A DNA stretch of 64,000 bases from Arthrobacter alpinus (GTDB lineage Bacteria; Actinomycetota; Actinomycetes; Actinomycetales; Micrococcaceae). Shown in pieces: positions 27,463-36,139 of the stretch. The notes under the pieces were generated by a model, which made no database searches, had not been told where the DNA came from, and worked only from the letters and a program-made list of their open reading frames with translations. The first letter of the stretch is position 1; each line of letters opens with the position of its first letter. The DNA is taken from the NCBI RefSeq assembly GCF_001294625.1, contig NZ_CP012677.1, positions 1,426,001-1,490,000 of the forward strand, in the 5' to 3' direction. The position numbers were made by a program, and so were the translations under genes.

Positions 27463-27519
27463 TACGACGCCGGGCACCTGCCTCTCGCTTTCAGCGGGAG
27501 GCAGGTGCCCGGCGTCGTA
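27463..27519. terminator. Bidirectional terminator with a 22-bp stem
   Basis: A perfect 22-bp stem (beginning TACGACGCCGGGCACC) has a 13-base loop and is followed by TCTT. It separates the convergent phosphate-transporter operon and the thioesterase gene. Confidence 0.9.
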
Positions 27520-27528
27520 TCTTAACGC

Positions 27529-27987
27529 TCAGCTGTCCAGGATCATGTTGGTGATGCGGGCCGTGGAGAGCCTGCGTCCACTCTCATCGGTCACAACCAC
27601 CTCGTGGGTGGCCAAGGTCCGGCCCAGGTGGATGGCGGTGGCCGTGCCCGTAACCAGGCCGGTGGTGGCGCCCCGGTGGTGTGTGGCACCAATCTCAATG
27701 CCCACCACACGGCGGCCGGCGCCTGCGTGCAATGAAGCGGCAAAGGAACCCAGGGTTTCGGCCAGGACCAGGTGGGCGCCGCCGTGCAGCAGGCCGGCAA
27801 TCTGGGTGTTGCCGGCCACCGGCATGGTGGCCGTCATAAGCTCGGGCGTCATGTGCGTGAAAACGATCCCCATCTTTACCACCAGGGGGCCAACGCCCAC
27901 GGTGCCAAGGTAGGGGTGTAGGGCTTCTGGGACCCCGGATGTGACGAGTTCGTCAATGAAGGGCAGTGGTGTGATATTTTCGCTCAT
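27529..27987 (-). CDS. Hotdog-fold thioesterase (PaaI-like)
   Basis: This 152-residue protein has the HGG-containing hotdog signature NTQIAGLLHGGAHLVLAETL, with the conserved Asn/His/Gly and Glu positions. It continues as VGIEIGATHHRGATTGLVTG and ends in the strand pattern TRRLSTARITN-like text. Members hydrolyse acyl-CoA thioesters such as phenylacetyl-CoA or DHNA-CoA. The ATG at 27987 was chosen because homology starts there; it lies 19 bases from the polA start on the other strand. Confidence 0.85.
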   Translation of the reverse strand: MSENITPLPFIDELVTSGVPEALHPYLGTVGVGPLVVKMGIVFTHMTPELMTATMPVAGNTQIAGLLHGGAHLVLAETLGSFAASLHAGAGRRVVGIEIGATHHRGATTGLVTGTATAIHLGRTLATHEVVVTDESGRRLSTARITNMILDS

Positions 27988-27993
27988 GATGAC

Positions 27994-28006
27994 TAGGCTG
28001 ACACCT
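27994..28006 (+). promoter_or_regulatory. Leaderless-type promoter of polA
   Basis: TAGGCT at 27994-27999 fits the actinobacterial -10 pattern TANNNT. The 7 bases that follow run straight into the GTG at 28007, so transcription is expected to begin at or next to the start codon. Confidence 0.55.
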
Positions 28007-30748
28007 GTGAGTGAATCTGCCAAAACGGCCCCCAAGACACCTGTTCCTGCTGTAGCCGCATCAGGTGCCCCCAAAACCGGTCAAACGCCCCGGCTGTTGG
28101 TGATCGACGGGCACTCGATGGCTTTCCGTGCCTTCTACGCCTTGCCTCCGGAGAACTTTTCCACCGAGTCGGGCCAGCACACCAACGCCGTGCACGGCTT
28201 CACCTCCATGCTGCTGACCATGATCCGCCAGCAAAAGCCCACCCATGCGGTGGTGGCTTTTGATCTGGACACCCCCACCTTCCGCTCACTGGAATACGCC
28301 GAGTACAAGGGCGGGCGCAATAAGACGCCGGAGGAGTTCTACGGCCAGATCGACCTGATCATCAAGGTCATGGCCGCCATGAGGATCCCCACCATCAGCG
28401 TTGACGGCTTCGAGGCAGATGACATCATCGCCACACTGGCCGCCCAGGGCGAGGCCGCCGGCTGGGATGTGCTGGTGGTCTCGGGGGACCGGGACGCCTT
28501 CCAGCTCATCACCGAGAAGGTGCTGGTGCTCTATCCCAAGAAGGGCATCTCCGACATCCCGCCCATGGACGCCGCCGCGGTTGAAGCGAAGTACCTGGTG
28601 CCGCCGGACCGCTATTCGGATCTGGCCGCACTGGTCGGGGAAACAGCGGACAACCTGCCCGGCGTTCCCGGCGTCGGCCCCAAGACGGCCGCAAAGTGGA
28701 TCAACCAGTATGGCGGGCTCGAGGGCATCCTGGAGAACGTCGACGCCATTGGCGGCAAGGTCGGGGAGTCCCTGCGGGCACACGTGGAGGACGTCAAGCG
28801 CAACCGCCGCCTAAACCACCTCCTGCGTGACATGGAACTACCTGTAGCCATCGAGGACACCGTGCTGCAGTCCCCGGACCGGGAAGCTGTGGAGGAACTC
28901 TTCGACGCATTGGCCTTCAACACCTTGCGCAAGCGGCTCTTTGACATGTTCGGGGAAGAAGAAATCACCGACGACGGCGCCGGCCACGAAGTGCCCGCCC
29001 ACCAGGTGGTGACAGAGGCCGCCTTTCTGGCCACCTGGCTTGCCTCCGCGACCGCCAAAACCGCTGTTGACGTGCTGTCCCGGCCGGTCGGGCTCCTGCG
29101 GGAGGCCACCGCTGTGGCGCTGGTACGCGCGGACTCCGCCGTCGTCGTCGATCTTGGGTCCGCCGACGCCGCCCTGGATACGGTGCTGGGCACCTGGCTG
29201 GCATCCGCCGACGCGCCCAAGGTGGTGCACGAGTACAAGGAAGCGATCAAGGCGCTGGCCCCGCGCGGGCTGGTGCTGGGCGGGGTCGTGGATGACACCT
29301 CCATCTCCGGGTACCTCATCCAGCCGGACCGTCGCAGCTACGAGCTGCCCGATCTGAGCCAGGTCCACCTCAAGGTCACCTTCGCCACGGCCGGACAGGA
29401 ATCCGCCGGCCAGCTGGACCTGGGGCTCGACGCCGACAGCGGGTACGCCGATGCGGTGCAGCACGGCTATGTCGCGTTGCTGCTCAGCGAGCACTTTGTG
29501 CCCATGCTGGCCGAACGCGGTGCCGCGGCCCTGCTCACCGAGCTGGAATTGCCGCTGGCCGCCGTGCTGGCCGAGATGGAACTCACGGGCATCGACGTCT
29601 CCGAGGAACGGCTGGCGACCCTGTTGGCCGACTTCACCGCCATGATGGATGCCGCCCAGACCGCGGCGTTTGCCGCCATCGGCCACGAGGTGAACCTTGG
29701 CTCGCCCAAGCAGTTGCAGGAGGTGCTCTTTGAGGAACTCCAGCTACCCAAGACCAAGAAGATCAAGACCGGCTACACCACCGACGCCGCGTCTCTGAAG
29801 GCGCTGTTGGAGAAGACGGGGCACGAGTTCCTGGCCCAGCTCATGGCGCACCGGGAAGCGACAAAGCTCAAACAGATGGTGGAGACGTTGAAGAAGTCGG
29901 TGGCTGCCGACGGCCGTATCCACACCACCTACGCCCAGAATGTGGCCGCCACCGGCCGGCTGTCCTCCAACAACCCCAATCTGCAGAACATCCCCATCCG
30001 TAGCGAGGAAGGCCGCCGTGTGCGGGACATCTTCGTGGTCAGCGACGGCTACGAATGCCTGTTCGCCGCAGACTACTCTCAAATTGAGATGCGCATCATG
30101 GCGCACCTCTCCGGCGACGCCGGGCTCATCCAGGCGTATGCCGAAGGCGAGGACCTGCACCGCTACGTCGGCTCGCATGTGTTCGGCGTTTCACCGCAGG
30201 AGGTCACCTCCGCCATGCGTTCCAAGGTCAAGGCCATGTCTTATGGCCTGGCCTACGGGCTGACCAGCTTTGGCCTGTCCAAGCAGCTGGAGATCTCCGT
30301 CGATGAGGCACGCACACTAATCAAGGACTACTTCGACCGCTTTGGCGGCGTGCGCGACTACCTGCGCGGCGTCGTCGAACAGGCCCGGATTGACGGCTAC
30401 ACCTCCACAATCGAGGGTCGCCGCCGCTACCTGCCGGATCTTTCCAGTACGGACCGGCAACTGCGCGAACTGGCCGAACGCATCGCCTTGAACTCACCCA
30501 TCCAAGGCTCTGCGGCTGACATCATCAAGCACGCCATGCTAGGTGTCGCCGCGGAACTGAAGGCGCAAGGCCTGAAGTCCCGCATGCTGCTGCAGGTCCA
30601 TGACGAACTTGTCCTGGAGGTCTGGCCGGGGGAGCGGGACGCCGTCCAGACCCTGGTGGTGGCTCAGATGGGCGCCGCAGCCGAGCTCAAGGTGCCTCTG
30701 GAAGTCCAGGTGGGCATCGGCACCAGTTGGAACGACGCCAGCCACTGA
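28007..30748 (+). CDS. polA: DNA polymerase I
   Basis: The product (913 residues) fills gaps in repair and matures Okazaki fragments. The 5'-3' exonuclease domain spans roughly residues 20-310 (LLVIDGHSMAFRAFYALP, then GFEADDIIATLA and GVPGVGPKTAAKWI). The middle 3'-5' exonuclease-like domain lacks the FDxE and other acidic motifs, so proofreading is probably absent, as in many Gram-positive enzymes. The polymerase domain carries the RLSSNNPNLQNIP block, motif A (DYSQIEMRIMAHLSG), the finger helix (RSKVKAMSYGLAYG) and motif C (VHDELVLE). The GTG at 28007 was chosen because a -10 box lies 7 bases upstream; an ATG at 27989 is an alternative. Confidence 0.93.
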   Translation: MSESAKTAPKTPVPAVAASGAPKTGQTPRLLVIDGHSMAFRAFYALPPENFSTESGQHTNAVHGFTSMLLTMIRQQKPTHAVVAFDLDTPTFRSLEYAEYKGGRNKTPEEFYGQIDLIIKVMAAMRIPTISVDGFEADDIIATLAAQGEAAGWDVLVVSGDRDAFQLITEKVLVLYPKKGISDIPPMDAAAVEAKYLVPPDRYSDLAALVGETADNLPGVPGVGPKTAAKWINQYGGLEGILENVDAIGGKVGESLRAHVEDVKRNRRLNHLLRDMELPVAIEDTVLQSPDREAVEELFDALAFNTLRKRLFDMFGEEEITDDGAGHEVPAHQVVTEAAFLATWLASATAKTAVDVLSRPVGLLREATAVALVRADSAVVVDLGSADAALDTVLGTWLASADAPKVVHEYKEAIKALAPRGLVLGGVVDDTSISGYLIQPDRRSYELPDLSQVHLKVTFATAGQESAGQLDLGLDADSGYADAVQHGYVALLLSEHFVPMLAERGAAALLTELELPLAAVLAEMELTGIDVSEERLATLLADFTAMMDAAQTAAFAAIGHEVNLGSPKQLQEVLFEELQLPKTKKIKTGYTTDAASLKALLEKTGHEFLAQLMAHREATKLKQMVETLKKSVAADGRIHTTYAQNVAATGRLSSNNPNLQNIPIRSEEGRRVRDIFVVSDGYECLFAADYSQIEMRIMAHLSGDAGLIQAYAEGEDLHRYVGSHVFGVSPQEVTSAMRSKVKAMSYGLAYGLTSFGLSKQLEISVDEARTLIKDYFDRFGGVRDYLRGVVEQARIDGYTSTIEGRRRYLPDLSSTDRQLRELAERIALNSPIQGSAADIIKHAMLGVAAELKAQGLKSRMLLQVHDELVLEVWPGERDAVQTLVVAQMGAAAELKVPLEVQVGIGTSWNDASH

Positions 30749-30805
30749 CCCCGTGCGCCAGCCCCCACCGCGCATCCTTAGCTTTCGCAACGTTAGGACC
30801 CTGAC

Positions 30806-32137
30806 ATGAGCAACGCCCGCGAAACCCCGACCCGGAGCCCTCGGTCCTTTCCCTATGAGCTGAGGACCTTTCCCTCGCGCCTGGTGGACGGGGAAGTCCC
30901 CGAGGAGGTGGCCAAATGGCAGCAGGCGGTGGCCCTGGGCTTCTACGCCGATGTGCCGAGCCTGGAAATATCCACCAAGTACGTTCAGTGTGAGCAGGCC
31001 GACGGGCGCATGGCCACCGGCGCATACCTGATCGACTCGCAAGCGCCCGTGGGGGCCTGGGGTGTTGACTACCCCGTGGCCACTTACGCGTACCACCGCA
31101 AGACCCTCAACGTCGGTGGCGGGACTCTGCTGCCGGTGCACCAGATCACGGCCGTCACGGTGCGGCCCAGCCACCGGCGTCGAGGTCTGTTGCGTGCCAT
31201 GATGTCCACCGACCTGGCGCAAGCGAAGGCCGCCGGCATTCCCATGGCCGCCCTGACGGCGTCGGAGTCCACCATCTACGGACGGTTTGGCTTCGGGGTG
31301 TCCACCCACGCCTGCGACATCGAAGTCTCAACCATGCGCGGCCTTGACTTCATTGTCCCGGCGGCGGCCTCGGTGGGCGTGGTTGAGGTGGCGGACGCGT
31401 CGGTGGTGGGTGAGCTCCACAACGAGCTGTTCGCGCGGGTGCACGCCACGACTCTTGGTTCGATCGGCAGGCAGGACATGTACCGGCTGTTAGCCGCGGG
31501 CCAGGGCAACTACCAATCGATGGAGCCAGCCAAGAATGTTCGGGCGGCTCTGCACTACGACGCGCACGGCGCCGTCGACGGATATGTCACCTACAAACCC
31601 AAAGAACCGGCCGTGGAGATCGTGGACCTGCTGGCCGCCAGCGACTCCGCTTACCTGGCTTTGTGGAACTTTTTGGGTTCCCTGGACCTCATCGAATCCG
31701 TCACATGGGGCATGGCGCCGGAGGTAGATCCGCTGGAATGGGCCATGGCGGCCAAGCGCGACTACAAGCGCACAACCACGGAGGACCATTTGTGGCTGCG
31801 CATCCTTGACACCCCGTCGGCCCTGGCCGCCCGAAACTATGCCGTGAACGGCCAACTACTGATCCACGTCGGCGACCCGCTGGGCCATGCCTCAGGCATC
31901 TTCAACATCCAGGTGCTCCACGGCAAGGCAACCGTCACCCGTTGCCCCGAGGACGGCACCGTGGTGGCAGAGGTGAGCATGGGTGTCAGCGAACTCTCCA
32001 GCCTGTATCTGGGCACCGTCTCGGCCCGAACCTTTGCCGCGGCCGGACGGTTGCGGGAGGACAGCTCGGGTGCCGTCGAACGCCTTGACGCTTTGTTTGC
32101 CACCTCGGAAGCGGCCCACTGTCTGACGAGTTTTTAG
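30806..32137 (+). CDS. Eis-like GNAT N-acetyltransferase
   Basis: This 443-residue protein has an N-terminal GNAT domain with the acetyl-CoA motif HQITAVTVRPSHRRRGLLRAM, near residue 115. A second GNAT-like region and a C-terminal sterol-carrier-like part follow, the layout of Eis proteins. Eis in Mycobacterium tuberculosis acetylates aminoglycosides at several positions; substrates here are unknown. The chain ends in a free carboxylate after CLTSF, as Eis proteins do with an aromatic residue that reaches the active site. The gene lies 57 bases after polA and may be cotranscribed. A palindrome follows. Confidence 0.85.
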   Translation: MSNARETPTRSPRSFPYELRTFPSRLVDGEVPEEVAKWQQAVALGFYADVPSLEISTKYVQCEQADGRMATGAYLIDSQAPVGAWGVDYPVATYAYHRKTLNVGGGTLLPVHQITAVTVRPSHRRRGLLRAMMSTDLAQAKAAGIPMAALTASESTIYGRFGFGVSTHACDIEVSTMRGLDFIVPAAASVGVVEVADASVVGELHNELFARVHATTLGSIGRQDMYRLLAAGQGNYQSMEPAKNVRAALHYDAHGAVDGYVTYKPKEPAVEIVDLLAASDSAYLALWNFLGSLDLIESVTWGMAPEVDPLEWAMAAKRDYKRTTTEDHLWLRILDTPSALAARNYAVNGQLLIHVGDPLGHASGIFNIQVLHGKATVTRCPEDGTVVAEVSMGVSELSSLYLGTVSARTFAAAGRLREDSSGAVERLDALFATSEAAHCLTSF

Positions 32138-32154
32138 GCCCGCCCCGCAGCTTT

Positions 32155-32192
32155 CCCGCATACCCGTAGTTGTCCAACAACGGGTATGCGGG
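32155..32192. repeat. Palindrome copy 1, upstream of the DUF559 gene
   Basis: The outer arms CCCGCATACCCG and CGGGTATGCGGG pair perfectly over 12 bp. The inner TTGTCCAACAA region extends the stem to 18 bp with one mismatch and a 2-base loop. It may terminate the Eis-like gene. It is related in sequence to the palindrome at 33347-33402; a third fragment resembling that palindrome's right arm (GCGTGCGGGGAACC) lies at 32203-32216. Confidence 0.75.
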
Positions 32193-32340
32193 TTTCTGGC
32201 AGGCGTGCGGGGAACCCGCTGGTGTGTTGGGCGCCCCGCGCAGCCGGTTCCCTCCTCCACAGGACGGCGCGGGCCCTTGGTTGTCCACCTTTGATGCCCG
32301 CCGTGACCGCCACGGGCCCGGAGGTGTCACATGATGGAAC

Positions 32341-33333
32341 ATGGACTTCCCTCAATTGCGAGATTTACTTGAACGGAAGTGGCCGTCCACGGCAGTTCTG
32401 GGTGTGGCCACTACCGCCATGTTGGCCTCTGCCGGCATCACCGACAGGACGTTGACGGCCGGCCTGCGCTGCGGCCTTCTCAAGCGCCTGCATCGCGGCT
32501 CCTATGTGAGCGTTACCGTGTGGAATGCAGCAAAACCGTGGGTTCGCGAGGACATGATACTGATTGGGCACGTCCTGGCCTCGCATAGCCATGGCGTCTA
32601 CAGTCATTCCAGCGCCGCGCGCCTGCACGGCCTGCGGACTTGGGGTTGCGGTGACGCGGTCCACCTGACGCAGGAGTTTGCGTTTGGAAACAGTGGCGGT
32701 GCCCATCGCGTCCGTGGGCACCAGCAGCTGCTTGCACCCTCGCTTGTCACGTCCGGCAAGGTCGGTGGCATCCGGGTGCCGGTGACAACCATCGCCCAGA
32801 CAGTCCTGGACTGTGCACGCCTGTTTGCCATGCAGGAGGCTGTGATCATAGGGGATCATGCGCTCCGAAAGGGGGTGCAAATCGCGCAGCTGCAGGCACT
32901 GCTCGTGGCAAGCCCGGTGGTGCGAGGTTCGGCTAAGGCCCGTCTGCTGCTTGCCGTTCTGGACGGGCGCAGCGAATCGGCCGGTGAGTCCCGCACCAGG
33001 GTGCTGGTCGGGCGGATGGATATGCCCCAGCCGGAACTTCAGGTGGAAATGGCAACCCGGTACGGGAACTACCGGCTTGACTTTGCATGGAAACAGTACA
33101 AGCTGGCCCTGGAATTTGACGGCTGGGGCAAGTACTTCGATTTCGAGCCCACGGATGAGGCGATCGCCCGGGAACGCCAACGCGAGAAGGCGCTTATGGA
33201 GTTGGGCTGGCAGTTCATCCGCATTGACTGGGCCGCCCTCTCGGACCCCGCGGGCCTGGAGTCGCGAATCCGGGCCTCCCTGGTGCGCGCGGGTGCCCGG
33301 TTGCCCGTGCGCAGGTCCACATTATTCGCTTGA
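32341..33333 (+). CDS. AbiEi-like/DUF559 domain protein
   Basis: This 330-residue protein has two parts. The N-terminal part (about residues 20-110) resembles the AbiEi-type antitoxin winged helix: ASAGITDRTLTAGLRCGLLK, then RLHRGSYV, and YSHSSAARLHGL. The C-terminal part (about 225-320) resembles DUF559, a Vsr-like endonuclease fold: YRLDFAWKQYKLALEFDG provides a D and an ExDG as in PD-(D/E)xK enzymes, then RQREKALMELGWQFIRIDW. Such proteins are common in actinobacteria, usually as orphan genes of unknown function. No partner toxin is next to it. Palindromes of one sequence family lie on both sides. The ATG is 5 bases after CATGAT, so the transcript may be nearly leaderless. Confidence 0.72.
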   Translation: MDFPQLRDLLERKWPSTAVLGVATTAMLASAGITDRTLTAGLRCGLLKRLHRGSYVSVTVWNAAKPWVREDMILIGHVLASHSHGVYSHSSAARLHGLRTWGCGDAVHLTQEFAFGNSGGAHRVRGHQQLLAPSLVTSGKVGGIRVPVTTIAQTVLDCARLFAMQEAVIIGDHALRKGVQIAQLQALLVASPVVRGSAKARLLLAVLDGRSESAGESRTRVLVGRMDMPQPELQVEMATRYGNYRLDFAWKQYKLALEFDGWGKYFDFEPTDEAIARERQREKALMELGWQFIRIDWAALSDPAGLESRIRASLVRAGARLPVRRSTLFA

Positions 33334-33346
33334 AAGCTGGCAAAAC

Positions 33347-33402
33347 CGTGGTTTCCCCGCACACCCGGTGTTGTCCAACACCGGGTGTGCGGGGAAACCA
33401 CG
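33347..33402. repeat. Palindrome copy 2, perfect 27-bp stem
   Basis: CGTGGTTTCCCCGCACACCC begins the left arm (33347-33373). The right arm (33376-33402) is its exact complement, and only TC separates them. It lies between the convergent ends of the DUF559 gene and the FetB-like gene and can act as a bidirectional terminator. Its core TTGTCCAACA is the same as in the palindrome at 32155. Confidence 0.85.
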
Positions 33403-33432
33403 TGTGCGCGGACAGCCACCGGGTGTGCTGTG

Positions 33433-34185
33433 TCAACGACCCGGACGAGCCCAGAGCCCGTGGCAACTGAGCCAAAGCGTGACCGTGGCTGCACTCGAAT
33501 TGACCAGGAGCAGCGAAATGAGCACCAGCAACTGGATCAGTCCGGCATCAAGGGGGCGGGCACCTCCTAGGATCATGCCCACGAACGCGCCCGGCAAGGT
33601 GACCAGACCGGCCGTGCGGGTTTGGTCAATAGAGGGCAACACGGCCTCGCCCGCAACAATCTGGGCCACCATGGACCGGGCGGCAGGCCAGTCAAAGCCC
33701 AGAGACAGAGCCGCCTCCACTTCGCCGTTACGCAACGCCAGTTCATCGCGAATGCGGCGCCCACTCAACGTCACCGTGGACATTGCCCCACCGATCTGCT
33801 GGCCAAGTACCGCAATGATCGCCAAGGCATTGAAGGGAAGGACGCCGGCGGCAAACATCAATCCCGCCACTGGAATAACCCCGGCAGCTAGGGGAATGGC
33901 GGCCATCCACCAACGCCCGTCAGGTGCCACCCGACGGCCCGAGGTCCACACGCCCACCGCGAACATCAACCCGACAAAGACAAACGCCCACGCGCCCCGG
34001 TTGGACAGCCAGCCAATGACAAGGGCGACGGCGGCAAGCTGGATGAGCGCCCGCAGGCCGGCCACCACCATCTGTGCCGGCTGGCGGTCCAACGCCGAGC
34101 ACCACACAACGGCGGCAAGGGCCAGCATGACTGCCAGCAGTACCCACGCGTTGGGTCCCAACACGAGCAGGGTTGAATTGTTCAC
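33433..34185 (-). CDS. FetB/YbbM-type ABC transporter permease
   Basis: This 250-residue membrane protein of the UPF0014 family has about seven hydrophobic segments and the conserved GLRALIQLAAVALVIGWL and GGAMSTVTLSGRRIRDEL blocks. It also has LPSIDQTRTAGLVTLPGAFVG-like text, which is diagnostic. E. coli FetAB exports iron; the ATPase partner is not adjacent here, so it must lie elsewhere or be lost. The start is GTG, placed 7 bases after a GATAAT box, which predicts a leaderless transcript. Confidence 0.82.
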   Translation of the reverse strand: MNNSTLLVLGPNAWVLLAVMLALAAVVWCSALDRQPAQMVVAGLRALIQLAAVALVIGWLSNRGAWAFVFVGLMFAVGVWTSGRRVAPDGRWWMAAIPLAAGVIPVAGLMFAAGVLPFNALAIIAVLGQQIGGAMSTVTLSGRRIRDELALRNGEVEAALSLGFDWPAARSMVAQIVAGEAVLPSIDQTRTAGLVTLPGAFVGMILGGARPLDAGLIQLLVLISLLLVNSSAATVTLWLSCHGLWARPGR

Positions 34186-34198
34186 AAACGCAATTATC
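34186..34198 (-). promoter_or_regulatory. Leaderless-type promoter of the FetB-like gene
   Basis: GATAAT (minus strand, 34198 to 34193) is followed by 7 bases and then the GTG at 34185. Confidence 0.5.
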
Positions 34199-34215
34199 GT
34201 CGTCGGAGGCAGCTT

Positions 34216-34244
34216 TTGCGCTCTAAGGCACGAACGCCTAGACT
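34216..34244 (+). promoter_or_regulatory. Promoter of rpsA
   Basis: TTGCGC at 34216-34221 and TAGACT at 34239-34244 have a 17-base spacer. Initiation near 34251 would give an untranslated leader of about 180 bases before rpsA, long enough for the autogenous control known for S1 in other bacteria. Confidence 0.6.
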
Positions 34245-34432
34245 AAATGGGCATGTCATGCGTGGCTTGGGCTGGCCAAAAACCGGCAGAACACACAAGT
34301 GACGTGCACCAGTTTCACCGCAGGAACCCCTGCAACCATAATAATTCCGGGCCCAGTGTGCCAAGTTGCGATTCAATCGTGGACTTGTCAGGGTCCGGCG
34401 AATCCAACTATCCACATCGGAGCCCCTACTAC

Positions 34433-35914
34433 ATGACCATCACGACCCCCGAGAAGACTAGTACCACTCCCGTCGTTGCCATCAACGACATTGGTACAGC
34501 TGAAGAATTCCTCGCCGCAGTAGATGCAACCATCAAGTACTTCAATGACGGCGACCTCGTCGAAGGCATTGTTGTCAAGGTTGATCGCGACGAAGTTCTG
34601 CTCGACATCGGTTACAAGACCGAAGGCGTCATCCCCTCCCGCGAGCTGTCCATCAAGCACGACGTTGATCCCGGAGACGTTGTCTCCGTTGGCGATCAGG
34701 TCGAAGCCTTGGTCCTCACGAAGGAAGATAAAGAAGGCCGGCTGATTCTCTCCAAGAAGCGCGCACAGTACGAGCGCGCCTGGGGCGACATCGAGAAGGT
34801 CAAGGAAGAAGATGGTGTCGTTACCGGTACCGTCATCGAGGTGGTCAAGGGTGGTCTTATCCTCGACATCGGCCTGCGCGGCTTCCTGCCCGCATCGCTG
34901 GTCGAGATGCGCCGTGTGCGCGACCTGGCTCCGTACATCGGTCAGCAGATCGAAGCCAAGATCATCGAGCTGGACAAGAACCGCAACAACGTTGTTCTTT
35001 CCCGCCGTGCCTGGCTCGAGCAGACCCAGTCCGAGGTTCGCTCCACGTTCCTTAACAAGCTGGAAAAGGGCCAGGTTCGTCCCGGCGTCGTTTCCTCCAT
35101 CGTCAACTTCGGTGCATTCGTGGACCTTGGCGGCGTAGACGGCCTCGTGCACGTTTCCGAACTCTCCTGGAAGCACATCGACCACCCCTCCGAGGTTGTC
35201 GAAGTTGGCCAGGAAGTCACCGTCGAGGTTCTCGAAGTGGATCTGGACCGCGAGCGTGTATCGCTCTCGCTCAAGGCTACGCAGGAAGACCCGTGGCAGA
35301 CCTTCGCCCGCACCCACGCCCTTGGGCAGGTTGTGCCGGGTAAGGTCACCAAGCTGGTTCCGTTCGGCGCGTTCGTTCGCGTCGAAGACGGCATCGAGGG
35401 CCTGGTCCACATCTCCGAGCTGGCTGTGCGCCACGTGGAGCTGGCCGAGCAGGTTGTCTCCGTTGGCGACGAGCTGTTCGTCAAGGTCATCGACATCGAC
35501 CTGGAACGCCGCCGCATCTCGCTGTCCCTCAAGCAGGCCAACGAGGGTGTCGACGTCGACTCCACCGAGTTCGACCCGGCCCTCTACGGCATGGTTGCCG
35601 AGTACGACGAAGAAGGCAACTACAAGTACCCGGAGGGCTTCGATTCCGAGTCCAACGAGTGGCTTGAAGGCTACGAGGCTCAGCGCTCGGTGTGGGAGCA
35701 GCAGTACGCTGACGCCCAGACCCGCTGGGAAGCACACAAGAAGCAGGTTGCTCAGCACGCTGCTGAAGATGCAGCCGCTGACGGAGCCGGTGAAGGTGGC
35801 GAGTCCGCAGGGACTTCCTACTCCTCCGAGCCTGCTGCAACGGATACCGGAGCTGGCACGCTTGCTTCCGACGAGGCACTCGCTGCCCTGCGCGAAAAGC
35901 TGACCGGAAACTAA
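34433..35914 (+). CDS. rpsA: 30S ribosomal protein S1
   Basis: This 493-residue protein has four S1 (OB-fold) RNA-binding domains, starting near residues 36, 121, 208 and 293, with repeats such as GDLVEGIVVKVDRDEVLLDI, VTGTVIEVVKGGLILDIGLR, RPGVVSSIVNFGAFVDLGG and VPGKVTKLVPFGAFVRVED. The four-domain form is usual in actinobacteria (six in E. coli). A C-terminal extension of about 130 residues is acidic and Ala/Gly-rich and probably disordered. The start MTITTPEKTSTTPVV was chosen for homology and for CGGAG upstream. A long leader and clear promoter precede it. It delivers mRNA to the ribosome. Confidence 0.95.
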   Translation: MTITTPEKTSTTPVVAINDIGTAEEFLAAVDATIKYFNDGDLVEGIVVKVDRDEVLLDIGYKTEGVIPSRELSIKHDVDPGDVVSVGDQVEALVLTKEDKEGRLILSKKRAQYERAWGDIEKVKEEDGVVTGTVIEVVKGGLILDIGLRGFLPASLVEMRRVRDLAPYIGQQIEAKIIELDKNRNNVVLSRRAWLEQTQSEVRSTFLNKLEKGQVRPGVVSSIVNFGAFVDLGGVDGLVHVSELSWKHIDHPSEVVEVGQEVTVEVLEVDLDRERVSLSLKATQEDPWQTFARTHALGQVVPGKVTKLVPFGAFVRVEDGIEGLVHISELAVRHVELAEQVVSVGDELFVKVIDIDLERRRISLSLKQANEGVDVDSTEFDPALYGMVAEYDEEGNYKYPEGFDSESNEWLEGYEAQRSVWEQQYADAQTRWEAHKKQVAQHAAEDAAADGAGEGGESAGTSYSSEPAATDTGAGTLASDEALAALREKLTGN

Positions 35915-35949
35915 CTTCCGCTCGGCGTCCAACGCACCAGTGAACAGGT

Positions 35950-35969
35950 CCTCCACCTTCGGGTGGGGG
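35950..35969 (+). terminator. Terminator after rpsA
   Basis: CCTCCACC and GGTGGGGG pair around a TTCG tetraloop, 36 bases after the rpsA stop. The following run is C/T-rich rather than pure T. Confidence 0.6.
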
Positions 35970-36139
35970 GCCCGTTCCCTTTAATAGCGGAGTACAGCTC
36001 ATGCGCAAGTACGACGGCGGTGGGCACCTTCTCATGGACGCCTCACGACCGTCGCTTTGGCTGGTTTCCCGGGACATTCCTATTTGTCGGTGACGGCCGA
36101 TATGATCATTCATACAGACGATCAAAGGGGAACCGCAGT

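Noticed and set aside
32134..32355. Short frames across the first palindrome
   Set aside because: They run through inverted repeats and have no conserved content.
34388..35956. 522-codon open frame antisense to rpsA
   Set aside because: rpsA codon bias leaves the opposite strand open. The product is a low-complexity acidic string without a family.
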